Shown: positions 17,094-25,374 of the stretch, piece by piece | Numbering within the stretch: position 1 is the stretch's first letter | Layout of the letters: every line of letters starts with the position of its first letter | Program-made: the position numbers and the translations under genes | NCBI RefSeq assembly: GCF_046156265.1 | Contig: NZ_JAWDIR010000011.1 | Coordinates: forward strand, 868,001-932,000 | DNA: 64,000 nt | DNA from: CAMDHY01 sp046156265 | Lineage (GTDB): Bacteria; Pseudomonadota; Alphaproteobacteria; Rhizobiales; Segnochrobactraceae | Reading direction: 5' to 3' | The notes under the pieces: generated by a model | What the model was told of the DNA's origin: nothing | Seen by the model: the letters and a program-made list of their open reading frames with translations, nothing else | Databases searched by the model: none

Positions 17094-18227
17094 TCAGCCC
17101 TTCGCCGTCCGCTTCGTCTTCTTCGGGTCGTCGAACGGCAGCGGCTGCGCGGTTGCAGCAATCGTGCCGCTCTTGTTGTGGATCTCGAGCTTGGTGCCGG
17201 CGACGGCGACGGGCACGTCGAGCCGGGCGATGCCCATCGATTTCTTCACGAGCGGCGAATACATGGCGCAGGTGACGACGCCGACCGGCTTGCCGCCGGC
17301 GGTGACCGGCGCGCCCTCGTCGGCCGGCTCGGTGCCCTCGAGCAGCACGCCGTAGATCTTGAAGCGCTCCTTGCCCTTCAGCCGGTAGTGCTCCTCGGCG
17401 CCGCGGAAGCCGGTCTTGCCGGGGCTGACCGTGAAGTCGAGCCCGAGCTCCCACAGGGTGTCGCCCGGCCCCTCGTTCTCGAACGGGTACTTCTGCGAGT
17501 TGTCGTAGGGGTAGAACAGCAGGTAGCTCTCCACCCTCAGCATGTCGAGGGTGGTAAACCGGCACGGGATGATGCCCATGTCGGCGCCTTCCTCGAGGAT
17601 GCGGTCCCAGATCGCCGGCGCGTCCTGGCCGCGGCAGAAGATCTCGTAGCCGCGCTCGCCGGTGTAGCCGGTGCGCGAGATCATCACCGGCAAGCCGTAG
17701 AGCTGCGTCTGCATGTGGTGGAAGTAGGGGAGGTCGCGGATGCCGGGCACGCGGGGGGCGAGGAAGTCCACCGCCAGCGGCCCCTGCAGCGACAGGTCGT
17801 GCAGGTTGTCGTCGAAGCGGATCGAGACGTCGCGGCCCATGGCGGCGCGCTGCAGTTCCTCGTGGCCGGTGCCGGAGCCGTGCACCACCATCCAGGAGTT
17901 CGGGCCGGTCCGGTAGAGGATGCAGTCGTCGGTGAACTTGCCGGCCTCGTTCAGCATGCAGGCATAGGCCGACTTGCCGGGATAGATCTTCTCGACATTG
18001 CGCGTCGTCGCGAGGTCGATCAGGTGCGAGGCGTGCGGGCCGGTGATGTGCACCTTCTTCAGGCCCGAGACGTCCATCAGCCCGGCCTTGGTGCGGATGG
18101 CGACATATTCCGCGTCGGCGTCGCCGGAGTAGCTCCAGGCGGTGCCCATGCCGCTCCAGTCCTCGAGCTTCGAGCCGAGCGCCCGGTGGCGGTCGGCCAG
18201 GGTCGAAAACCTCCAGGACTGCGTCAT
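17094..18227 (-). CDS. dmmD: GcvT-like tetrahydrofolate-binding subunit of dimethylamine monooxygenase
   Basis: An aminomethyltransferase-family protein of 377 residues. In dmm/HODM operons it captures the formaldehyde released by N-demethylation as methylene-tetrahydrofolate. Family hallmarks are SRTGYTGERGYEIF, the GLKKVHITGPHASHLIDL N-terminal region and a C-terminal LDVPVAVAGTKLEI strand. It is too distant in setting from gcvH or gcvP to be glycine-cleavage T protein. The first ATG giving the conserved N-terminus is 18227; the open frame runs further upstream without a plausible start. It is first in the operon dmmD - dmmA-like - reductase - DUF3445. Confidence 0.82.
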   Translation of the reverse strand: MTQSWRFSTLADRHRALGSKLEDWSGMGTAWSYSGDADAEYVAIRTKAGLMDVSGLKKVHITGPHASHLIDLATTRNVEKIYPGKSAYACMLNEAGKFTDDCILYRTGPNSWMVVHGSGTGHEELQRAAMGRDVSIRFDDNLHDLSLQGPLAVDFLAPRVPGIRDLPYFHHMQTQLYGLPVMISRTGYTGERGYEIFCRGQDAPAIWDRILEEGADMGIIPCRFTTLDMLRVESYLLFYPYDNSQKYPFENEGPGDTLWELGLDFTVSPGKTGFRGAEEHYRLKGKERFKIYGVLLEGTEPADEGAPVTAGGKPVGVVTCAMYSPLVKKSMGIARLDVPVAVAGTKLEIHNKSGTIAATAQPLPFDDPKKTKRTAKG

Positions 18228-18684
18228 CGCTCGCTCCCATGGTCCGTCGCCGCGTGTGGTTCCCGGTGCCCGTCGCACCTCCTCCCGGAACCCTCCCAGC
18301 AACAGGATAATGCGCTCGCGCGTCGGCAGCACGCAATACCAACATGCAAAAAGCTTTCCTGCCAGGCAAAACCGATGAGGTGGTTTTTGGGTGGACGTGT
18401 TCTTCGAGCCATCGTGCAGCGTCGGCAGAGTGTGTGCTGCGCGACGCACGCCTGCGGCCCCGGCACGGCGACGTCGAGACCCGCACGCACCGGATCCAGA
18501 GCGGCGTTGTGGCCGCCGTCGCTCAGGTCCGACCTTCGCCGAGCGGCCCGCGTTGGAAGGCGGCGCGCCCTCGCGCGGATGTGCTCATTATTCCGGCAGA
18601 TGCGGCACCCGATTGATAAAACTTGCGCTTGCCCGGTTTCGCGCAGCGGGGTTCCTTTGGCCACCATCTTGCCGGGAGCCGACC
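18228..18684. promoter_or_regulatory. dmmD-hupE divergent intergenic region
   Basis: No gene is supported in these 457 bases. They must hold the promoter of the dmm operon (leftward) and that of the HupE/UreJ gene (rightward). A candidate operator is at 18355-18371. No FNR-type site was recognised. Confidence 0.5.
18355..18371. promoter_or_regulatory. weak methylamine-regulon operator candidate before dmmD
   Basis: TTTCCTGCCAGGCAAAA has TTT/AAA ends around a CCTG-C-CAGG palindrome. It shares GCCAG and the T/A flanks with the sites near 13627 and 13659; its reverse strand TGGCAGGAAAG also resembles TGGCAGGAGAG at 13645. It lies 128-144 bases before dmmD. Similarity is partial. Confidence 0.3.
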
Positions 18685-19287
18685 ATGACGACGAAGCCCT
18701 TCGCCCTCTCGCTCCTCGTGGCGGCTGCCGTTGGTTTGCCGACCGCTGCCCTCGCGCACGCGGGCCACGGAGAGGCCAGCGGGTTCCTCTCCGGTCTCGC
18801 TCACCCGGTCGGGGGCCTCGACCATGTCCTGGCAATGGTGATGGTAGGCGTCCTCGCCTGGCAACTGGGCGGGCGCGCCCTTTGGATGGTCCCGCTCGCC
18901 TTCGTCGGCGTCATGGCCGTCGGGGGAGCTCTCGGCTTTGCCGGTATCGGGGTCCCGGCCGTCGAGGTCGGGATCGCCCTGTCGATCGTCGTGCTGGGCG
19001 CCGTCGTCGCCCTTGGCGCCAGGGCGCCGTTGGCCGCCCTGATGGCGCTCGTCGGCTTCTTCGCGATCTTCCATGGCTACGCCCACGGGGCAGAGATGCC
19101 CGAGAACGCCGGAGGGCTCGCCTATGGTCTCGGGTTCCTGATCGCGACGGCGGCGCTGCACCTTGCGGGTCTCGGCCTCGGATATGCGCTCGGCCGTGTC
19201 GGTGACCGGACCAATCCGATCGCCGTTCGGGCGGTCGGAGGTCTGACCGCGCTTGCCGGACTTGGCATCGTCACCGGCCTGGTCTGA
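18685..19287 (+). CDS. HupE/UreJ family metal (Ni/Co) transporter
   Basis: A 200-residue membrane protein with signal-like N-terminus, about seven hydrophobic helices, and the HupE/UreJ motif HPVGGLDH at 40-47 after a histidine-bearing AHAGHGE loop. A second conserved piece is GFFAIFHGYAHGAEMP. Family members import nickel or act as metal permeases beside hydrogenase or urease genes, but neither occurs in this window. ATG 18685 follows gggagcc. It is flanked by the dmm operon (divergent) and a small hypothetical gene. The substrate is unproven. Confidence 0.85.
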   Translation: MTTKPFALSLLVAAAVGLPTAALAHAGHGEASGFLSGLAHPVGGLDHVLAMVMVGVLAWQLGGRALWMVPLAFVGVMAVGGALGFAGIGVPAVEVGIALSIVVLGAVVALGARAPLAALMALVGFFAIFHGYAHGAEMPENAGGLAYGLGFLIATAALHLAGLGLGYALGRVGDRTNPIAVRAVGGLTALAGLGIVTGLV

Positions 19288-19539
19288 CCCACCCCAGGAT
19301 GCCGGCCGCGGATCCTCGGACCGCGGCTGGCCAGCTTTTGTCGCAGAAGGGATGCCGCAAATCATCGAGCGGCATTGGAGGGCCGTCGTCCGCGTCGCGG
19401 CCGGCCGCGACTTGATCCGCCGACCGCCACACGCTCCGAGCGAGTTCAATCTCCGGCGCGCGGGAACGGATTCCGCGGTGACGTCGTTTTCGACAGTTCA
19501 AAGCCGCCGCGGTGACGCCGGCGGCCGGAGTTCTGTAGC

Positions 19540-19749
19540 GTGCGTGGCGAAGACGATCTGCTAGAGGAAGTGCGGCGGAGCGTCGCCATTTCCATCAGCA
19601 CGGGACAGCCTCTGGACGTGAATGCTGTCGCCGACCATATCGCCCGGGCGTTGCCGCTCACCCCCCGTGCCGAGATCGTCTCGGCGCTGATGCAGGCCGC
19701 GGCGAGGGCGCAGGTCGCGATCCGGTTCCAGAGCGAGCGCATCTCCTGA
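19540..19749 (+). CDS. small hypothetical protein
   Basis: A possible 69-residue protein from a GTG start: MRGEDDLLEEVRRSVAISIS and onward, with DVNAVADHIARALPLTPRAE in the middle. The composition, with alternating acidic and hydrophobic residues predicting helices, looks like a genuine soluble protein. No family is recognised and there is no clear ribosome binding site. It is convergent with the LuxR gene, 68 bases away. The 252 bases between hupE and this gene hold nothing I can support. Confidence 0.4.
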   Translation: MRGEDDLLEEVRRSVAISISTGQPLDVNAVADHIARALPLTPRAEIVSALMQAAARAQVAIRFQSERIS

Positions 19750-19817
19750 GGGTCGCCGCACTCTCGAGAGTCCCTCAGGCGACCTCCGCCCCGTCCCTCG
19801 TCGCTCGGGCCTCTTCC

Positions 19818-20639
19818 TCAGGCGCTTTCGCCGATGAGCAGGGGAAGGAGCAGCGCGAACAGCTCGGCCTGCGAACTGATCCGGCATCGCGCATAGATCT
19901 GCCGGCGGAACACCTTCACCGTCTGCGCCGACACCCCGAGCCTGAGCCCGATCGAGACGGACGAGTGGCCCTGCAGGATGAGCAGCGCCACCTGCGCCTG
20001 GCGTCGCGACAGCCGGATCGCATGGCTCTCGGCGAGAACGCGCTGCAACCTGTCCGCTGGCTCGTCCGCCTGTGGCAACGCCGGTCCGGCGGCGGGCGCC
20101 GGCGTGGCTGCGAAGTCGCGCAGATGCCGGTCGGTGAGCGCCGTCACCACCGGTGCGATCCGCACCGCGATCTCGCGTGCGTCCGTGCCGAATGGGCGTG
20201 GCGCAGAGGCGTCGCGGCCGAGACAGATGTTCAGCGTGCTGTCGTCGTCGGGGTAGCTGACGAAGGTAAGTTCGTCGATCAGGGTCGTCTGCCGGTAGTA
20301 ATCGAGGTAGTACTGGCTGCGCTGGAACTGGTCTGGCGCGATGTCGAGCAGACGGTAGGCGCCGGGAGAGATGCGGTTGAGGTGGAGATCGTGGTAGGGA
20401 TCGAGTAGATAGGCCCCGGGGACGTAGACCCGGTAGAGGTCCTTGAAGACGATCGGGTCGTCGGCCTGCGAATAGAGGATTCTTGGCGTCTCCGAGCCCC
20501 GATAGACGATGAAGACGACGTTGTTGCAGGCGATGCTGCGACGGAGGAAGCGGGCGAGCGACGCCTCGAAGCCCAGACTGCCCGCAAGGCGGATCGCATC
20601 CGCCAATGCGACCTCGGCTGTGTTCGGCAGTCCGTCCAA
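19818..20639 (-). CDS. LuxR-family transcription regulator
   Basis: A 273-residue regulator with a C-terminal LuxR-type helix-turn-helix (about 205-262: LSRRQAQVALLILQGHSSVS, LRLGVSAQTVKVFRRQIYA) and an N-terminal sensor region without a family I can name. It is divergent from the ABC importer genes. The start is TTG 20639 with aaggggg five bases upstream, because an in-frame stop precedes it and the nearby ATG is in another frame. That ribosome binding site lies inside an ATACCCC/GGGGTAT repeat, so the protein probably controls its own gene and the importer operon. Its ligand is likely the transported amine, by inference. Confidence 0.8.
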   Translation of the reverse strand: MDGLPNTAEVALADAIRLAGSLGFEASLARFLRRSIACNNVVFIVYRGSETPRILYSQADDPIVFKDLYRVYVPGAYLLDPYHDLHLNRISPGAYRLLDIAPDQFQRSQYYLDYYRQTTLIDELTFVSYPDDDSTLNICLGRDASAPRPFGTDAREIAVRIAPVVTALTDRHLRDFAATPAPAAGPALPQADEPADRLQRVLAESHAIRLSRRQAQVALLILQGHSSVSIGLRLGVSAQTVKVFRRQIYARCRISSQAELFALLLPLLIGESA

Positions 20640-20641
20640 TC

Positions 20642-20710
20642 ATACCCCCTTGGGGTTATATACCCCTGCCACCGGCCAGTTTTAGCGTGAAACCAAGGCG
20701 GCAGGGGTAT
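20642..20710. promoter_or_regulatory. LuxR-importer divergent operator with repeated ATACCCC boxes
   Basis: ATACCCC occurs at 20642-20648 and 20660-20666. ATACCCCTGCC (20660-20670) is matched by its exact inverse GGCAGGGGTAT (20700-20710) 29 bases later, and GGGGTTAT lies at 20652-20659. The repeats fill the gap between the LuxR gene and the importer genes and overlap the LuxR ribosome binding site. They are probable binding sites of the LuxR protein. Confidence 0.6.
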
Positions 20711-20755
20711 GATGTTCCGTGTGGGCGAGGGGCCCCGGACATTGGCGGGAGCGCA

Positions 20756-21816
<1,061 letters not shown>

Positions 21817-21817
<1 letters not shown>

Positions 21818-22734
21818 TGGCCGCCGCCCCCGACAGCTCCGGTTCGGTGGCGACGGGATGGCGGTCGCTCGCCGTGCCGCTGATGCTGCCGACGTGGCTG
21901 GTGATCGGGACGTTCCTGCTCGTGCCGGTCGTGCTGATGGTGGTCTATTCGGTCCTCACCAAGGACTTTCGCGGCGGCGTCGTCTGGGAGTTCAGCCTCG
22001 CCGCCTACGACCAGTTCTTCGTCACCCGCGGCCTGTTCGGCGACGAGCCGCCGCAGATCGAGTGGACCTATATCGGCATCTTCTGGCGCTCGATCTGGCA
22101 GGCGGCGCTGGCGACGCTGCTCTGCCTGCTGATCGGCTTCCCGACCGCCTGGTTCATCGCCACCCGCAGCCTGCGTCACCGCGCCTTGTGGGTGTTCCTG
22201 ATCACGGTGCCCTACTGGGTCAACCTTCTGATCCGCACGGTGTCGCTGCGCTTCCTGCTGCGCGACCAGGGGCCGCTCAACGAGGGGCTCCTCGCAATCG
22301 GGGTGATCGACGCGCCGCTGCGCATCATCAACACCGATCTGGCCGTGCAACTCGGCCTCTTCTACAGCTACCTGCCGTTCATGGTGCTGCCGATCTATGC
22401 GGCGGTGGAGCGCTACAATTTCGCCCTCTCGGAGGCGGCGCGCGACCTCTATGCCGGCCCGTGGACGACGCTGCGCGAGATCGTCCTGCCGGTGGTGAAG
22501 CCCGGCATCGTCGCCGGCTGCATCCTGGTCTTCGTGCCCTCGCTCGGCGCCTTCCTGGCGCCCGATCTCCTCGGCGGCGCCAAGACCTACATGATCGGCT
22601 CGCTGATCGACGAGCAGTTCCGCGGCAGCATGGGCAACTGGCCGTTCGGCGCCGCGGTGGCGATGATCCTGCTGACGCTCGTCCTGCTCGTGCTGCTGTG
22701 GCAGGCACGCGCCGCCGCGCGGGGGCAGCGCTGA
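21817..22734 (+). CDS. potB: polyamine-type ABC importer, permease 1
   Basis: This 305-residue membrane protein of the PotB type has six main transmembrane helices and an EAA loop (EAARDLYAGPWTTLREIVLP) that docks on the ATPase. It starts on the stop codon of potA (1-base TGATG overlap) and ends with a 3-base overlap with potC, so the three are translated together. It forms the channel with PotC in the inner membrane. Substrate selectivity is not readable from this subunit. Confidence 0.87.
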
Positions 22735-23543
22735 TGGCGTCCCGCACCGACATGCGCCGCTATGCCGGCTTCGGGCTGACGACGGCGCTCTGCCTGACGA
22801 TCCTCTACGTCCCGCTGGCGGTCATCGCCGTCTATTCCTTCAACGACAGCCGGTCGATCACCAACTGGGCCGGCTTCTCGCTGCGCTGGTATGCCGACGT
22901 CTTCACCGGCCCGGAGGCGCCGATCTTCCGGGCGGCGGCGTGGAACTCGATTTCGATCGCAGCACTCGCCTCGACGGCGGCGACGCTGATCGCCCTTTCG
23001 GCGGCCGTGGCGATGATCCGCGGCGGCCGCTTCCGCGGGCGCGGGGCGTCCTACGCGCTGATCAGCCTGCCCTTGATGGTGCCCGAAATCGTCACGGCGG
23101 TGGCGACGCTGGTGTTCTTCACGGCGATCGGCGTGCGGACCGGCTACGGCACCATCCTCGTCGCCCACATCACCTTCTGCATCCCCTTCGCCTACCTGCC
23201 GATCGCCGCCCGCATGCAGGGGATCGAGGAGACCTACGAGCTCGCCGCGCGCGATCTCTACGCCTCGCGCTGGCAGGCGTTCCGGCTGATCCTGCTGCCA
23301 TTGATGATGCCGGGCGTCATCTCCGGCTGGCTGCTCGCCTTCATCATCAGCCTCGACGACTTCATCATCACCAACTTCGTCAAGGGCGCCGGCATGGAGA
23401 CGCTGCCGACGGCGATCTTCGGCTCGGTCAAGCAGGGCATCAAGCCGAACATCATGGCGATCTCGACGCTGATGCTCATGGTCTCCGTCGTTTTTGTCAC
23501 CCTCAGCTATCTCGCCAACCGCATCGGGCAGAAGACCCGTTGA
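22734..23543 (+). CDS. potC: polyamine-type ABC importer, permease 2
   Basis: This 269-residue PotC-type permease has the motif ELAARDLYASRWQAFRLILL for contact with the ATPase and the characteristic FIISLDDFIITNFVKG segment near the C-terminus, well conserved in polyamine permeases. ATG 22734 overlaps the potB stop (ATGA-type). An intergenic gap of 17 bases with gaggag leads to the binding-protein gene. It pairs with PotB in the inner membrane. Confidence 0.87.
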   Translation: MASRTDMRRYAGFGLTTALCLTILYVPLAVIAVYSFNDSRSITNWAGFSLRWYADVFTGPEAPIFRAAAWNSISIAALASTAATLIALSAAVAMIRGGRFRGRGASYALISLPLMVPEIVTAVATLVFFTAIGVRTGYGTILVAHITFCIPFAYLPIAARMQGIEETYELAARDLYASRWQAFRLILLPLMMPGVISGWLLAFIISLDDFIITNFVKGAGMETLPTAIFGSVKQGIKPNIMAISTLMLMVSVVFVTLSYLANRIGQKTR

Positions 23544-23560
23544 TTCAGAGGAGAACTCAG

Positions 23561-24592
23561 ATGAAGAAATCGCTTCTCGCCACGGCCCTGTTGGCCACGA
23601 CGCTGTTCGTCTCGCCCGCCTTCGCCGACGGTGAACTGAAGATCTACAACTTCTTCGAGTACATGCCGCAGCCCCTGCTCGACAAGTTCCAGGCCGAGAC
23701 CGGCGTCAAGGTGACGATGGACACCTACGAGTCCAACGAGGCATTGCTCGCGAGCCTCAAGGCCGGCAAGCTCGGCCAGTACGACGTGGCGATGCCCGGC
23801 GACTACATGGTCAAGATCATGGCCGACCAGGGCCTGCTCGACAGCTTCAAGCCCGAGGAGCTGTCGAACTTCGCCAACATCCAGGAAGAATGGGCCGACG
23901 TTCCGTTCGATCCGGGCCGCACGCACTCGATCCCCTACCAGTGGGGTTCGACCGGCTTCTCGGTGAACCGCGATGTCTTCAAGGGCGACATCGGCTCGCT
24001 CGCCATCATCTTCGACCCGCCGGAGGAGCTGAAGGGCCGCATCAACGTCCTCGACAGCCAGGGCGAGGTGCTCGCCCTCGGTTCCATGTACCTCGGCATC
24101 CCGCAGTGCACGACGGACCGCGAGCAGCTGAAGGCGCTGAACGACATGCTCCTGAAGGCGAAGCCCTCGTGGGCCTCGTTCGGCTCCGACACTGCCAAGG
24201 ACGTGCTCGTCTCCGGCGATGCCGCCGCCGGCATGATCTACAACGGCTTCTCGTCGAAGGCCCGCGCCGAGGGCGCCAACATCGAATACGCCTATCCGAA
24301 GGAAGGCGCCGTCGTCTGGATGGACAACGTCGTCCTCCTCAAGGATGCGCCGAACCGCGAGAACGCGCTGAAGTTCATGGACTTCCTGCTCGTGCCCGAG
24401 AACGCCGCGGCGCTCACCAACTACGCCGCCTACACCGCCGGCGTGAAGGGCGTGGAGCCGTTCCTCGACGACGCCATCAAGAACAGCCCCGAGAACAATC
24501 CGCCTGCGAGCATGAAGTTCGACTTCGTCGAGGCCTGCGACCAGGAGACCCAGAAGCTCTACGACGCCATCTGGCTCAACCTGAAGAAGTAA
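23561..24592 (+). CDS. potD: polyamine-type ABC importer, periplasmic binding protein
   Basis: A 343-residue PotD/PotF-like binding protein with a clear Sec signal peptide (MKKSLLATALLATTLFVSPA, cleavage after AFA) and the family start LKIYNFFEYMPQPLLDKFQ. GDYMVKIMADQGLL, IPYQWGSTGFSVN and an EGAVVWMDNVVLLK strand are typical of polyamine binders. ATG 23561 follows agaggagaa. Its last residues (YDAIWLNLKK) resemble PotF. The downstream histamine-dehydrogenase-like enzyme suggests the ligand is a diamine or other cationic amine, which is inference. Confidence 0.87.
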   Translation: MKKSLLATALLATTLFVSPAFADGELKIYNFFEYMPQPLLDKFQAETGVKVTMDTYESNEALLASLKAGKLGQYDVAMPGDYMVKIMADQGLLDSFKPEELSNFANIQEEWADVPFDPGRTHSIPYQWGSTGFSVNRDVFKGDIGSLAIIFDPPEELKGRINVLDSQGEVLALGSMYLGIPQCTTDREQLKALNDMLLKAKPSWASFGSDTAKDVLVSGDAAAGMIYNGFSSKARAEGANIEYAYPKEGAVVWMDNVVLLKDAPNRENALKFMDFLLVPENAAALTNYAAYTAGVKGVEPFLDDAIKNSPENNPPASMKFDFVEACDQETQKLYDAIWLNLKK

Positions 24593-24615
24593 AGCCGGAA
24601 CAAAGAGCCACGCCC

Positions 24616-25371
24616 ATGCGCATCGCTGTCGTGCAAGATCCGTCGCCCGCCGGGGCGACGGAACGGGCCCTTGCGTCCCTGACGTCGTCGCTCGCTGCGG
24701 CGGCGGCGCGGGGGGCGCAGGTGGCGCTGTTCCCGGAGCTCTTCCTGCCGGGCTACAACGTCGCCGACCCGGGGGTGGGCGCACGCACGGCGGACGAGTG
24801 GGACGCGGTGCTCGGCCCGCTCGCAGCGATGGCCGGCTGCGCGCTCGTCGTCGGTCTGGCGGAGCGCGACGGCGATGCGCTCTACAACGCGGCGATGGCG
24901 TGGGGCGCCGACGGGCGGCGGCTGGCGCTCTACCGCAAGACGCAGCTCTATGGCGCCCGGGAAAAGCACTTCTTCGTGCCCGGCGACCGGCTGGTGACGT
25001 TCGATCTCGACGGCACCAGCACGGCGCTGCTGATCTGCTACGACGTCGAGTTCCCGCCGCTACTCCGGACGCTCGCCGACCGCGGCGTCCGCCTCGTCCT
25101 CTGCCCGACGGCGAACATGCAGCCGTTCACGCATGTACCGTCGGTGACGGTGCCCGCGCAGGCCGTCATCCACGGCGTCGCGATCGCCTACGCCAACCAC
25201 TGCGGCAGCGAGGGTGACCTCACCTACACCGGCGGCTCCTGCCTCGTCTCGGCGGACGCCACCGTGCTGGCCCAGGCCGGTCCCGGACCGGCGCTGCTGA
25301 TCGCCGACCTGCTGCCCGCCGACCCCGCGCGCCTGTCGACGCAAGGCCGCGATTACCGACCCGTCGAGTGA
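24616..25371 (+). CDS. nitrilase-superfamily amidohydrolase
   Basis: This 251-residue carbon-nitrogen hydrolase has the full catalytic set: Glu41 (FPELFLPGY), Lys108 (YRKTQLYG) and Cys141 (LICYDVEFP). It is cytoplasmic, with no signal peptide. Relatives hydrolyse aliphatic amides, N-carbamoylputrescine or omega-amides such as those formed in amine breakdown. It starts 23 bases after potD and ends 3 bases before the dehydrogenase gene, so it is part of the same operon. A role on an amide intermediate of the imported amine is plausible but not shown. Confidence 0.82.
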   Translation: MRIAVVQDPSPAGATERALASLTSSLAAAAARGAQVALFPELFLPGYNVADPGVGARTADEWDAVLGPLAAMAGCALVVGLAERDGDALYNAAMAWGADGRRLALYRKTQLYGAREKHFFVPGDRLVTFDLDGTSTALLICYDVEFPPLLRTLADRGVRLVLCPTANMQPFTHVPSVTVPAQAVIHGVAIAYANHCGSEGDLTYTGGSCLVSADATVLAQAGPGPALLIADLLPADPARLSTQGRDYRPVE

Positions 25372-25374
25372 GCC

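Noticed and set aside
15505..18486. One 993-codon minus-strand frame spanning the whole dmm operon
   Set aside because: Only its last third (from 16470) is a real protein, the reductase. The rest is out of frame with the two upstream genes.
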